Source: Trinickia diaoshuihuensis
GTDB taxonomy: Bacteria; Pseudomonadota; Gammaproteobacteria; Burkholderiales; Burkholderiaceae
Direction: 5' to 3'
NCBI RefSeq assembly: GCF_003390925.1
Contig: NZ_QUBS01000025.1
Location: 40,819-104,818 of the forward strand
Length of the DNA stretch: 64,000 nucleotides
The notes beneath the pieces were generated by a model, which searched no databases, was not told the DNA's origin, and worked only from the letters and a program-made list of their open reading frames with translations. The stretch's first letter is position 1, and each line of letters opens with the position of its first letter. The position numbers and the translations under genes were made by a program. Below, piece by piece: positions 1 through 9,876 of this stretch.

Positions 1-3000
1 TCGCCCGCGCTCGGCGCTTCGTTGCTCGGCAAGAAGGCGCCGATGTATGTGCGCACTGCTGTGCTCGTGACTAACTTGGGCGTCCACTTGAAAACGGGCC
101 GTGAAAACAGCCTAGTCTGGGTGACGACGCTCGACAAAGGCGAGCCCGTGGCAAACGCGGCGGTCCGGGTGACGGACTGCAACGGCGCGCAAGTCGCGGC
201 GGGCCAAACCGATGCGCACGGGGTGCTGAACATCGGCAGCCCGCTCACGCAGCCCGCCGTCTGTAAGGGCAGCTTCGACGGCTTCTTCGTCTCGGCGCGC
301 ATCGACGATCCGAAGACGGGCCCGGACATGGCGTTCGTCCGCTCCGATTGGAACCGCGGCATCGAAGCATGGCGATTCAACGTGCCGACCGATACGAGCG
401 CGCAACAGACGATACGCGCGCATACGGTATTCGATCGCACGCTGCTGCGCGCGGGTGAAACGGTTTCGATGAAGCATTTCATTCGTGCGGAAACGTTGCA
501 TGGGTTCGGCTTGCCGAAAACATATCCCACGCGCTTGACCATCCGTCATCTCGGCAGTGGCCAAAGTTGGCATTTCCCGCTCAAGTGGACGGCGGATCAC
601 TCGGCCGACTCGACGTTCGCAATCCCCGCATCGGCCAAGCTAGGCGAATACAACGTCTTCCTCGACGAGGGCAAAGGCGATGCAAGCGAATCGAGCGGGG
701 ACGGCTCCGATGCGGACGATTCACCCGGTACGAGCTACTACACGGGCAGCTTCCGCGTCGAGGAGTTTCGTTTGCCGGTATTCAAAGGCACGATCGCCGT
801 GCGCGATGAAAAAGCGCATCCGCTCGTGGCGGCCCAGCAGGCCCCGCTGACGTTGCAACTCGACTACATGTCGGGCGGTGGTGCCGCGGGCCTGCCGGTT
901 CAGATTTCCGCCTTGATGACGACAACATCGCCTTCATTCGGCGATACGTACGCCGACTTCAGTTTCCAACCGTACGTCAAACCGAAGGAGGGCGAAGCCG
1001 CGTCGCCTTCCGACGACGAAGCGCAAACCGAACAGCAAACGAACGACGACTCCTCGAAACTGATCGCCGACAAGGAGCCTTTGACGCTCGATCGCAACGG
1101 GGCCGGCTCGTTCGTGCTGAAGAGCCTGCCTCATGTCGACGCTCCGAAGCATCTGCAACTCGAAGCGACCTTCGCCGATCCGAATGGGGAAGTGCAAACG
1201 ATCAGCGGCGGCGCGACGCTTTGGCCCGCGGCGGTCGTGGCGGGCGTGAAGTCGGGACAGTGGGTATCGGTCGGCAACAAGGTGCCCGTGCAGGCGCTCG
1301 CGCTCGACCTGCAAGGCAAGCCGCGCGCCGGCGTGCCGCTCGAAGTGCGCGGGATCGCACGTATCACGGTTTCGACGCGCAAGCGCATGGTCGGCGGCTT
1401 CTACGCCTATGACAACCGGACCGAGACGAAGGACCTCGGCACGCTCTGCAGCGGCAAGAGCGACGATCATGGCTTATTGCATTGCGACGCGAAGCTCAAG
1501 GAAGCCGGCAACGTCGACTTGATCGCGTCGGCGAAAGACGGCGACGGCAACGTGTCCACCGCGACGACCTCGGTATGGGTCACGCGCGAGGACGAGCTTT
1601 GGTTCGGCGGCGAAAACACCGACCGCATGGACGTGCTGCCCGAGAAGACGTCATATCAACCGGGCGAGACGGCGCGCTTCCAGGTGCGCATGCCGTTCCG
1701 CTTCGCCACGGCGCTCGTGGACGTGGAGCGTGAAGGCGTGATCGAGACGCACGTCGTCAAGCTCGATGGTAAGGACCCCACCGTTTCGCTGAAAGTCGAG
1801 CCCGATTGGGGGCCGAATGTCTACGTGTCGGTTTTGGCATTGCGCGGCCGTATTCACGAAGTCCCCTGGTACTCGTTCTTCACCTGGGGCTGGAAGGCAC
1901 CGCTCGAATGGGTGCGTGCGTTCTGGTACGAGGGCCGGCAATACGAGGCGCCGACTCCGCTCGTCGATCTCTCGAAACCGGCGTTCCGCTACGGCTTGGC
2001 CGAGATCAAGGTCGGTACGGCGCAGCACAAGCTCAACGTAACGGTCGTGCCCGACGCGAAGACGTACACCGTGCGAGGTCACGCGAAAGTCAAACTACGT
2101 GTGCAAATGCCGGGCGGCAAGGCGGCGCCGGCGGGCACCCAGATCGCCGTGGCCGCGGTCGATGAGGCATTGCTCGAACTGATGCCCAACGATAGCTGGG
2201 ATCTGCTCGATGCGATGCTGCAACGGCGCGCCTACGGGATCGAAACCGCCACCGCGCAGATGGAAATCGTGGGGCGCCGGCACTTCGGACGCAAGGCCGT
2301 GCCGGCCGGCGGCGGAGGCGGGCACAACCCGTCGCGCGAGCTGTTCGATACGCTCTTGTTGTGGAATCCGCGCGTGACGCTCGATGCGAACGGCGAAGCG
2401 GCGATCGACGTGCCGCTGAACGATTCGCTGACGAGCTTCCGTATCGTCGCCATCGCGGCGGTCGGCGACGGCACGTTCGGCACGGGCAGTACTTCGATCC
2501 GCAGCACGCAAGACCTGCAACTGATTTCCGGCTTGCCGCCGCTCGTGCGCGAGGGCGACCGTTTCCGCGCTCAATTCACCTTGCGCAATACGACGGCGCG
2601 CGCGATGAAGGTCGTCGTCACCCCCGAGGTGCCCGGCTTATCGTTGCAGCCGCAAACGGTCGATCTGCAAGCGGATTCCGCGCGCGAAGTAGCGTGGACG
2701 GTCGCGCCTCCCGATGGGCTTGCCGATTCGGCGCTGGCGGCGCTGAACTGGAACGTGGCGGCGGCCGAGCAAGGCGGCGCGCACGCGAGCGATGCGCTCA
2801 AGGTCACGCAGCGCGTGACGGCGGCGGTCCCGGTGACGGTGCAACAAGCGACGCTTACGCAAGTGGACGGTACGTTCACGCTGCCGGTATCGGCTCCGGC
2901 CGAAGCAACGGCCACGCAAGCGGGGCAACTGCGAGGCGGCATCGCCGTATCGTTGCAGCCGAAGCTCTCCGAAGGGCTGCCGGGCGTGCGCCGCTGGTTC

Positions 3001-4485
3001 GAGCGCTACCCTTACGGCTGCCTCGAACAGCTTAGCTCGCGTGCGTTGGGCCTGGCCGATGCCGCTCAATGGCAAGCGGTGCTGGCACGGATGCCGGTCT
3101 ACCTCGATCGCGACGGCTTGGCGAACTACTTCCCGCCGAGCGACGATAGCGGCAACACGGGCAGCACGACGCTAAGTGCCTATCTGTTGGCGGTGACCGA
3201 CGAAGCCTCCAAGGCCGATCCGCGCTTTTCGTTGCCCGACGACCTGCGTGCGAAGCTCGAAGGCGGTCTCGTCAATTTCGTCGAAGGCAAAATCAAGCGC
3301 GACGTCTGGGCGCCGCGGCACGATCTGGATCTGCGCAAACTCGAAGCGATCGAGGCGCTGTCGCGCTATAACGCCGCGCGTCCGAGCATGCTCGATTCGA
3401 TCGAAATCGCGCCGAATCAATGGCCGACCTCCGCCGTGCTCGATTACTACGCGATCCTTTCGCGCATGAAAGGGGTACCGCAGCGCGACGAGAAGCTGGC
3501 GCAGGCCGAGCAAATCATCCGCGCTCGCCTGACCTATCAAGGCACGCGCCTGACGTTCTCGACCGCCGACGGCGACGACCTCTGGTGGCTGATGACGGGC
3601 TCTGAAACGAATGCGGCGCGCACCGCACTGACGTTCGTCGACGTGCCGGGATGGAAGGATGAGATGCCGCGTCTCGTCGCCGGTCTGCTGGCGTTGCAAA
3701 ACGGCGGCGCTTGGTCGACGACGACGTCCAATCTCTGGGGCGAGTTGGCGATTCAAGCGTTCTCGCGCGCGTTCGAAAGCACGCCCGTCACAGGACAGAC
3801 GAAGCTCGACTTCGGCGCGGCCTCGAAGACGGTGGCATGGAATCAGCCGCCGGCGGCGAGCGCGATCGCCGCATCGGCTACCCCGGTGACGAAGACGGCG
3901 AACGTACGAAGCGAACTGCTGCCTTGGCCTTCGCAAGCGCGCGGCACGCCCGCCCCATTGACGCTCACGCAGCAGGGCACCGGCAAACCGTGGGCGACGG
4001 TCGAAAGCCTGGCCGCCGTTGCGTTGAAAACGCCGTTCTCGGCGGGGTATCGGATCACGAAGACGGTTACCGCCGTCGAACCGGCCGTAAAGGGTGTCTA
4101 TACGCGCGGCGATATCGTTCGCGTGCATCTGGATATCGATGCGCAGTCGGATATGACGTGGGTCGTCGTCAACGATCCGGTACCGGCCGGCGCCACGATC
4201 CTCGGCTCCGGGCTCGGCCGCGATTCGCAAGCGGCGACCGAGGGCGAGAAGTCGCAACAGGATGGCGCATGGCCCGCGTTCGTCGAGCGCGGCTTCGAGG
4301 GCTACCGCGCGTATTACGACTACTTGCCGAAGGGAAAGCTCTCGATCGAGTACACGATTCGATTGAACAACGCCGGTACGTTCGGCTTGCCGCCGACGCG
4401 CGTCGAGGCGCTGTATGCGCCGTCGACGTTCGGCGTGCTGCCGAATGCGAACGTGGTGGTGCAGATGCCGCCGGCGAAGCAATAG
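1..4485 (+). CDS. Bacterial alpha-2-macroglobulin family protein (5' end outside window)
   Basis: Large periplasmic, probably lipid-anchored, protease-trapping protein of the bacterial alpha-2-macroglobulin (YfhM/MagD) family. The frame is open from base 1, so the signal peptide and first macroglobulin domains lie upstream; about 1494 codons are visible. An MG2-like beta domain occupies roughly codons 20-90, the A2M domain begins near codon 785 (LLLWNPRVTLDANGEA), and the thioester motif CLEQ is at bases 3019-3030 in the context YPYGCLEQLSSRALG, so the covalent trapping Cys and Gln are intact. The C-terminal part ends in a receptor-binding-like beta domain. The next gene, 25 bp downstream on the same strand, is pbpC. 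This pairing is well known: the macroglobulin is thought to protect the periplasm when the wall is breached, while PBP1C repairs peptidoglycan. Family assignment is secure; the target proteases are unknown. Confidence 0.93.
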   Translation, partial: SPALGASLLGKKAPMYVRTAVLVTNLGVHLKTGRENSLVWVTTLDKGEPVANAAVRVTDCNGAQVAAGQTDAHGVLNIGSPLTQPAVCKGSFDGFFVSARIDDPKTGPDMAFVRSDWNRGIEAWRFNVPTDTSAQQTIRAHTVFDRTLLRAGETVSMKHFIRAETLHGFGLPKTYPTRLTIRHLGSGQSWHFPLKWTADHSADSTFAIPASAKLGEYNVFLDEGKGDASESSGDGSDADDSPGTSYYTGSFRVEEFRLPVFKGTIAVRDEKAHPLVAAQQAPLTLQLDYMSGGGAAGLPVQISALMTTTSPSFGDTYADFSFQPYVKPKEGEAASPSDDEAQTEQQTNDDSSKLIADKEPLTLDRNGAGSFVLKSLPHVDAPKHLQLEATFADPNGEVQTISGGATLWPAAVVAGVKSGQWVSVGNKVPVQALALDLQGKPRAGVPLEVRGIARITVSTRKRMVGGFYAYDNRTETKDLGTLCSGKSDDHGLLHCDAKLKEAGNVDLIASAKDGDGNVSTATTSVWVTREDELWFGGENTDRMDVLPEKTSYQPGETARFQVRMPFRFATALVDVEREGVIETHVVKLDGKDPTVSLKVEPDWGPNVYVSVLALRGRIHEVPWYSFFTWGWKAPLEWVRAFWYEGRQYEAPTPLVDLSKPAFRYGLAEIKVGTAQHKLNVTVVPDAKTYTVRGHAKVKLRVQMPGGKAAPAGTQIAVAAVDEALLELMPNDSWDLLDAMLQRRAYGIETATAQMEIVGRRHFGRKAVPAGGGGGHNPSRELFDTLLLWNPRVTLDANGEAAIDVPLNDSLTSFRIVAIAAVGDGTFGTGSTSIRSTQDLQLISGLPPLVREGDRFRAQFTLRNTTARAMKVVVTPEVPGLSLQPQTVDLQADSAREVAWTVAPPDGLADSALAALNWNVAAAEQGGAHASDALKVTQRVTAAVPVTVQQATLTQVDGTFTLPVSAPAEATATQAGQLRGGIAVSLQPKLSEGLPGVRRWFERYPYGCLEQLSSRALGLADAAQWQAVLARMPVYLDRDGLANYFPPSDDSGNTGSTTLSAYLLAVTDEASKADPRFSLPDDLRAKLEGGLVNFVEGKIKRDVWAPRHDLDLRKLEAIEALSRYNAARPSMLDSIEIAPNQWPTSAVLDYYAILSRMKGVPQRDEKLAQAEQIIRARLTYQGTRLTFSTADGDDLWWLMTGSETNAARTALTFVDVPGWKDEMPRLVAGLLALQNGGAWSTTTSNLWGELAIQAFSRAFESTPVTGQTKLDFGAASKTVAWNQPPAASAIAASATPVTKTANVRSELLPWPSQARGTPAPLTLTQQGTGKPWATVESLAAVALKTPFSAGYRITKTVTAVEPAVKGVYTRGDIVRVHLDIDAQSDMTWVVVNDPVPAGATILGSGLGRDSQAATEGEKSQQDGAWPAFVERGFEGYRAYYDYLPKGKLSIEYTIRLNNAGTFGLPPTRVEALYAPSTFGVLPNANVVVQMPPAKQ

Positions 4486-4510
4486 GCAACGAGGCGGTAA
4501 AGGAGTGTCG

Positions 4511-6838
4511 ATGCAATCGAGGCGAGGCGCGCTTAAGCTGCGCGCCGTGCTCTGTACCTTGCTGGTGGTGGCGGCGCCGTGCGCTCAGGCGCTGCCGAGC
4601 TTCGCGCAAGTGCGCGCGCAGTGGCGCAGTTCCGATTGGCTGCTGCTCGCGCGCGACGGCGAGCCGCTGCAGCGGACGCGCATCGACAAGCAGGAACGTC
4701 GCGGCGATTGGGTCGCGCTTGCCGATGTCTCCCCCGCGCTGCGAGAAGCCATCGTCGTGTCGGAAGACAAGCGCTTTTACGCGCATAGCGGCGTCGATTG
4801 GCACGGTGCGGCCGCGGCGGCGTGGGCCAATCTCTGGAATACGCGCACGCGCGGGGCCTCCACGGTCACGATGCAGTTGACGGGGCTGCTCGGCGACGTC
4901 CCGGAACGCTCGGGGCAGCGTTCGATCGTGCAGAAGGCGGGGCAGGCGGTGAACGCACTGTGGCTCGAACGCTCCTGGCGCAAGGACCAGATCCTCGAAG
5001 CGTATTTGAACCTCGTTCCGTTTCGCGGCGAGACCATCGGTCTGTCCGCGTTGTCGTTGACGTTGTTCGGCAAGGCCCCTTCGGGTCTCGACGAGCGCGA
5101 GGCGGCGATCGCCGCGGCGTTGATCCGCGCGCCGAACGCGTCGTATGCGAAGGTGAGCGACCGCGCGTGCCGTATCTTGCGCGACATGAAAGCCCCCGAG
5201 CGTTGCGAGAACCTCGACAGTTACGTGCAACTCGCCTTCGCACGGCCCGCGCCGGCGATGCTCACGGTTTCGACCGATGCCGAATCATTGGCGCCGCATT
5301 TCGCTCGACGCGTTGCGGGCGAGGTTCAAATCACACCAGGCGCGCGCGTCGTGACGACCCTCGATGCGAAGCTGCAGCGTTTCACCACCGATACGCTCAG
5401 GCGCACGCTGGCCGAGTTGAACGCGCCGGCCCATGCGCGCAACGTCCACGACGGCGCGGTCGTCGTCCTCGACAATGCGACGGGCGAAGTCCTCGCATGG
5501 GTGGGGTCCTCGGGCGGGCTGTCGAACGCACGCGACGTGGACGCCGTATTGGCGCGCCGCCAGCCCGGCTCGACGCTCAAGCCGTTCCTCTATGCGGAAG
5601 CCATCGACGAGCATCGCCTGACCACCGCTTCGCTGCTCAACGATTCGCCGCTCGACCTCGATGCGGGCGGCGGTCTATATATTCCGCAGAATTACGACAA
5701 GGACTTCAAAGGCTGGGTCAGTGTCCGCACGGCTCTGGGCTCTTCGCTGAATGTCCCCGCGGTGCGCACGATCGTCATGGTCACGCCGCATCGCTTCGCC
5801 AAGACGCTCACGGCGCTCGGCATGCCGCTCGCGCAGAACGGCAACTACTACGGCTACTCGCTCGCCCTCGGCAGTCCCGATATCACATTGCTGTCGCTGA
5901 CCAATGCCTATCGGGCGCTGGCCAACGCGGGCGTTGCCGCGCCGACGCACGACTTGCCCGTGCGGCCCGGCGGCGCGCATGGCGCCACAAGCGACGATGC
6001 CCCGCGCCGCGTCTTCAGCGCCGAGACGGCGTACATCATCACGACGGTGCTCTCGGACAACAACGCTAGAACGCGCACGTTCGGCTTCGACAATCCGCTC
6101 GCCACTCGGGTTTTCTCGGCGGTCAAGACGGGGACGAGCAAGGACATGCGCGACAACTGGACGATCGGATATACGTCGCGCTATACGGTGGGCGTTTGGG
6201 TGGGCAATGCCGAAGGCGACGCGATGTGGGACGTCTCGGGCGTGACGGGCGCCGCGCCGATCTGGGCGGCGATCGTCGAGTATCTGCATCGGCGCGTGCC
6301 GAGCACGCCGCCTGTTGTACCGCCCGGCGTCGTGCAAACGCGCGTCTCGTTCGAGCACAACGTGGAGCCGTCGCGCAACGAGTGGTTTCTCAAGGGCACG
6401 GAAATCTCGATGGTCGGGTTGGCGGCCGACGCGAGCGGCGCATCGTCGCGTTCGACCTCGTATGCGCCGCCGCGCGCGGATAACGCGCAAAGCGCCGCGC
6501 CCGGGATCGCCTCGCCCACGGACGGGACCGTCTTCGCGCTGGATCCCGATATTCCGGCGGCTCGCCAGCGCATTGTTTTCGAGCGCGTGGGCGGGGCGTC
6601 GACGCGCAGCGCCTGGCGTTTGGATGGAAAGCCGCTCGGTCACACCGAGCGGGTGCTTTGGCTACCTTGGCCCGGCCGCCACCTGCTCGAACTCGTCGAT
6701 GCGCAAGGCGCGAGCCTCGACAAGGTACGCTTCGAGGTGCGCGGCGCCAGCGCGCGCAGCCCCGCGCCGCCCGGCGCGCATCGCGAGCGGCCGGCGAGCG
6801 CGCCGGCTCATGCGCGCGGCGCGGCGACGAATCAATAA
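4511..6838 (+). CDS. pbpC: Penicillin-binding protein 1C
   Basis: Bifunctional class A PBP of the PBP1C type, 775 aa, acting at the periplasmic face of the inner membrane. A hydrophobic N-terminal segment (about residues 10-28) is followed by the GT51 transglycosylase domain with the EDKRFYAHSGVDW and GASTVTMQL motifs. The transpeptidase domain has the nucleophile motif STLK (in RQPGSTLKPFLY), SSLN and KTGTSKD, so all three penicillin-binding motifs are intact. The last roughly 130 residues form the PBP1C C-terminal domain. The ATG at 4511 was chosen because AGGAG lies 5 bp upstream (4501-4505); a GTG two codons earlier overlaps that Shine-Dalgarno. It is probably cotranscribed with the macroglobulin gene. 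Its stop overlaps the end of the convergent MFS gene by 7 bp. Confidence 0.95.
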   Translation: MQSRRGALKLRAVLCTLLVVAAPCAQALPSFAQVRAQWRSSDWLLLARDGEPLQRTRIDKQERRGDWVALADVSPALREAIVVSEDKRFYAHSGVDWHGAAAAAWANLWNTRTRGASTVTMQLTGLLGDVPERSGQRSIVQKAGQAVNALWLERSWRKDQILEAYLNLVPFRGETIGLSALSLTLFGKAPSGLDEREAAIAAALIRAPNASYAKVSDRACRILRDMKAPERCENLDSYVQLAFARPAPAMLTVSTDAESLAPHFARRVAGEVQITPGARVVTTLDAKLQRFTTDTLRRTLAELNAPAHARNVHDGAVVVLDNATGEVLAWVGSSGGLSNARDVDAVLARRQPGSTLKPFLYAEAIDEHRLTTASLLNDSPLDLDAGGGLYIPQNYDKDFKGWVSVRTALGSSLNVPAVRTIVMVTPHRFAKTLTALGMPLAQNGNYYGYSLALGSPDITLLSLTNAYRALANAGVAAPTHDLPVRPGGAHGATSDDAPRRVFSAETAYIITTVLSDNNARTRTFGFDNPLATRVFSAVKTGTSKDMRDNWTIGYTSRYTVGVWVGNAEGDAMWDVSGVTGAAPIWAAIVEYLHRRVPSTPPVVPPGVVQTRVSFEHNVEPSRNEWFLKGTEISMVGLAADASGASSRSTSYAPPRADNAQSAAPGIASPTDGTVFALDPDIPAARQRIVFERVGGASTRSAWRLDGKPLGHTERVLWLPWPGRHLLELVDAQGASLDKVRFEVRGASARSPAPPGAHRERPASAPAHARGAATNQ

Positions 6839-8325
6839 CCGCCTCGAAGCTTGTCGCCGGCGTTGCTCGCGAGGCCGACATAGCCCCAAATCGACACGAG
6901 CGTCAGCAATCCGGCGCTGAGGAACGCCAAGCGGAAATCGTCGAGCGTGAACGCATGGCGGACGCCTTCGCCGTTCAGGGCGGAGGCGGCACGCAGCGCG
7001 AGCGCGCCGAACGCGATGCCCAAGCCCGTTGCCATTTGGGCCGAAGCATTCCAGAGCGTATTGGCGGCGCTCATCTGCGGCGAGGGCACGTCGGCGTACG
7101 CGAGCGTGGCCATCGTCGAGAACTGCATCGAGCGTGTGATGCCGTAGATCAGTACGACGATGAGCGTCCACGCGAGCGGCTCGGTGGGCGTCAAGAGACC
7201 GCACGCGATCGTTGACAGGCCGCAAATCGTGCAATCGATGATGGCGACGCGCTTGAATCCGTAGCGCTGCAAGATCGATGTCGTCAGCGCCTTCATACCG
7301 AGATTGCCGACCGCGCTCGCGAGCAGCAGCAGACCCGATTGAAACGCCGATAACCCGAAGCCGACCTGAAACAGCAAAGGCATCAAGTAGGGCACCGCGC
7401 CGATGCCGATCCGCGTGATCGAGCCCGTGATGACGGTGACGGAGAACGTGGGGATCTCGAGCGTGGAAATATCGATGAGCGGATGGGCGTGCCGGCGCGC
7501 ATGTCGGAACGCGATGGCCCCGATCGCCACCCCGAACGCCACGAGCGACAAGCCCACGAGCGGGTTCGTGCCGGGCTGGCTGGCCAGGTCGGCGCCGTAC
7601 AGGATCGACGTCAGCGTGAGGCCGCTCAATGCGAGCCCGGCCGCATCGAGCGGACGCCGCTCTTCGCCGCGCAAATTCGGCACCCATGCGGTTACCGCGC
7701 ACAGCACGGCAAGACAAACGGGTACGTTCAGCAAAAAGATCCAGCGCCACGAGGCGTAGGTGGTGATGAAGCCGCCCAGCGGCGGTCCGACGACGGGCGC
7801 GACGATGCCGGGCCAAGTGATCGTCGAGATCGCTTGCATGAGCCGGCTCTTATCGGTGCTGCGCACGACGATCAGGCGCCCGACCGGCACCATGAGTGCG
7901 CCGCCCATACCCTGCAGCACGCGCGCGGCCGTGAATTGCACGACGTTGTTCGATAGCCCGCACAGCACCGATGCGACCGTAAACATGACGATCGCCGAAA
8001 AAAAGACGCTGCGCGAACCGAATCGATCGGCCACCCAGCCGCTCACGGGAATGAAGATCGCGAGCGCGATCATATAGGCGCTCATGCCGAGGCTCAGCGC
8101 GTTCGGGCTGATCGCGAAGGCGTGCGCCATTTGCGGCAGCGCCGTCGCGATGATGGTGGTGTCGAGGTACTCCATGAAAAACGTCGCGGCAACGACGTAC
8201 GGCAACGGGCCGAGAGAATGTTTTCCGGCCGGGCCGCCCCGTTTCGAGGGTGTTTCGCCGCGTTGCTTGAGGGCCGTTGTTCGAGGCGACTCGCGCCTTA
8301 TTTCGGTCTCTACTTGATGGGTCAT
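6832..8325 (-). CDS. DHA2-family (EmrB/QacA-like) MFS drug efflux transporter
   Basis: Inner-membrane proton-driven multidrug exporter, 497 aa, with the hydrophobic pattern of a 14-helix DHA2 transporter. Helix 1 carries the DHA2 signature MEYLDTTIIATALPQ with the membrane Asp, helix 2 is followed by the MFS motif A-like loop GWVADRFGSRSVF, and motif B appears as AARVLQGMGGALMVP. A hydrophilic N-terminal extension of about 45 residues precedes helix 1. The upstream MFS gene is on the same strand 119 bp away, so the two may be cotranscribed. No HlyD-type adaptor gene (EmrA) is beside it, so it may act alone or with a distant partner. The substrate cannot be deduced. Confidence 0.9.
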   Translation of the reverse strand: MTHQVETEIRRESPRTTALKQRGETPSKRGGPAGKHSLGPLPYVVAATFFMEYLDTTIIATALPQMAHAFAISPNALSLGMSAYMIALAIFIPVSGWVADRFGSRSVFFSAIVMFTVASVLCGLSNNVVQFTAARVLQGMGGALMVPVGRLIVVRSTDKSRLMQAISTITWPGIVAPVVGPPLGGFITTYASWRWIFLLNVPVCLAVLCAVTAWVPNLRGEERRPLDAAGLALSGLTLTSILYGADLASQPGTNPLVGLSLVAFGVAIGAIAFRHARRHAHPLIDISTLEIPTFSVTVITGSITRIGIGAVPYLMPLLFQVGFGLSAFQSGLLLLASAVGNLGMKALTTSILQRYGFKRVAIIDCTICGLSTIACGLLTPTEPLAWTLIVVLIYGITRSMQFSTMATLAYADVPSPQMSAANTLWNASAQMATGLGIAFGALALRAASALNGEGVRHAFTLDDFRLAFLSAGLLTLVSIWGYVGLASNAGDKLRGGY

Positions 8326-8444
8326 CGTAACGGTCGAGCTACGTTATTTTTCTAAAAAGCGGACGGGGGTCCATTTAATAGAATTGTTGCTTCCCGTGCA
8401 ACCGATACGGACGACCTTGCGCTCGGTGCAATATTTCGACTTGT

Positions 8445-9689
8445 TTAATCGTCGGCGGCGAGCGTTTCTTCGGGGCGGGTTGATTCGCCCGCCATTGCCC
8501 GCAGCGCGACGAAGGTCGCCGCGAAACCGGATGCCGCGCCCACGAGAATAGCCCAACGCGGTCCGGCATGATCGGCAACCCAGCCGACGACGGGCGCGCC
8601 GAGCGGGGTGCCGCCCAGCGTCACGGCAAGCCGGATCGCCATGACGCGCCCGCGCATGGCGGGTTCGGTCGATAGCTGCATCAAGCTGTTGGTCGTCGTC
8701 AGGAACATCAACGTGGCGATTCCGATCACGACGAGCGTGGCGCCGAACGACCAATAGGTCGGCGCCAGCGCCGCGACGGCGCAACTCACGCCGAACACAG
8801 CCGACGAGATCAACTGCGACCGAAAGCGCGGCCGGCTGAAGTGGGCGCTCGACAGCGCGCCGGTCACGGTGCCGACGGCCATCATCGAGGAGAGCGCGCC
8901 GTAGCGGCTCGCGCCGAGATGGAAGACGCTGACGGCCATCGTCGAAATGAAGATCGGAAAATTCAGGCCGAAGGTGCCGATCAAAAACAGCATGATCACC
9001 GTGGCTTTCAAATCGGGCCGCGCCCAAACGTAACGGAAGCCAGCGGTGAGTCCGCCGGGCGTGCGCGTCATGCGCGGCCCGCGGCGTAGTTCGTGCGTGC
9101 GCATGAAGCACAGCGAAACAAGTACGGCGGCGAACGACAATCCGTTCAGCACGAAGGCCCAGCCCGTATCGACATAAGCGATGATGAAGCCGGCCACGGC
9201 TGGGCCGACCATCCGCGCGAGATTGAACGACGTCGAATTGAGCGCGACCGCATTGGCCAGTTCCGCATCGCCGACGAGGTCCGATACGAACGTTTGACGC
9301 ACGGGGGCATCCATCGCCGTCGTGCAGCCGAACAAGAAGGCGAAGAGATAGACGTGCCATAGCTGCGCGAGGCCCGCGAGCGTCAGCGCGCCCAAGCCGA
9401 GCGCGAGCGCGCCTTGCGCGGCCTGCGTGAACATCAGGAGCTTGCGCCGGTCTAGATGATCGGCGGCATAGCCGCTTACGGGAAGCAACAGCAATTGCGG
9501 ACCGAATTGCAGCGACATGACGATGCTGACGGCCGATGCGCTGTGATGCGTGAGTTGCGTGAGGACCAGCCAATCTTGCGCCGTGCGCTGCATCCATGTC
9601 CCGATGTTCGAGACGATTGCGCCGCTTGCCCAAACCCGATAGTTGAAGTACTTGAGCGAACGAAACACACCTGCGACGACGTCGCTCAT
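8445..9689 (-). CDS. MFS transporter, DHA3/EntS-like exporter
   Basis: Inner-membrane transporter of the major facilitator superfamily, 414 aa, about 12 predicted helices. The start is like EntS/DHA3 proteins (FRSLKYFNYRVWASGAIVSN), and the loop after helix 2 reads SGYAADHLDRRKLL, the motif A equivalent. The ATG at 9689 is preceded by GGGAG at a good distance. Members of this group export siderophores, macrolides or other small molecules; nothing nearby points to siderophore synthesis, so the substrate stays open. It is on the same strand as the DHA2 exporter but a distinct, shorter family, so this is not a duplication. Confidence 0.88.
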   Translation of the reverse strand: MSDVVAGVFRSLKYFNYRVWASGAIVSNIGTWMQRTAQDWLVLTQLTHHSASAVSIVMSLQFGPQLLLLPVSGYAADHLDRRKLLMFTQAAQGALALGLGALTLAGLAQLWHVYLFAFLFGCTTAMDAPVRQTFVSDLVGDAELANAVALNSTSFNLARMVGPAVAGFIIAYVDTGWAFVLNGLSFAAVLVSLCFMRTHELRRGPRMTRTPGGLTAGFRYVWARPDLKATVIMLFLIGTFGLNFPIFISTMAVSVFHLGASRYGALSSMMAVGTVTGALSSAHFSRPRFRSQLISSAVFGVSCAVAALAPTYWSFGATLVVIGIATLMFLTTTNSLMQLSTEPAMRGRVMAIRLAVTLGGTPLGAPVVGWVADHAGPRWAILVGAASGFAATFVALRAMAGESTRPEETLAADD

Positions 9690-9794
9690 GCCGGCTCCCG
9701 AGAAGTGATCGCACGATTATCGCGCGATCCGGCGCAACGGGTCGGGGATGCCGGCCTAAGTGAACGACGCGAGGGGAGAAATGAGGGGAGTGCG

Positions 9795-9820
9795 CTGGGG
9801 CCATCGGCCGATGGCCCCAG
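9795..9820. terminator. 26-bp perfect palindrome, likely terminator of the first lipoprotein gene
   Basis: Bases 9795-9807 (CTGGGGCCATCGG) are followed immediately by their exact reverse complement at 9808-9820. The hairpin lies 56 bp beyond the stop of the minus-strand lipoprotein gene (9877). There is no long T tract on either side, so it is either a weak intrinsic terminator, an RNA 3'-end stabiliser, or a dyad binding site. Confidence 0.6.
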
Positions 9821-9876
9821 AGTGTGGACAGACGATCGTGATTCGCCGGTCGCTGCCCACGGAGCTCACTGCTAAC

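Noticed and set aside
3172..4482. Minus-strand ORF of 436 aa inside the macroglobulin gene
   Set aside because: Arg-rich shadow frame typical of GC-rich genes, without any known motif; the plus strand encodes a complete recognisable family.
8344..9804. Minus-strand ORF of 486 aa overlapping the MFS gene in another frame
   Set aside because: Composition is Arg/His-rich, no hydrophobic segments; the MFS frame has all family motifs.
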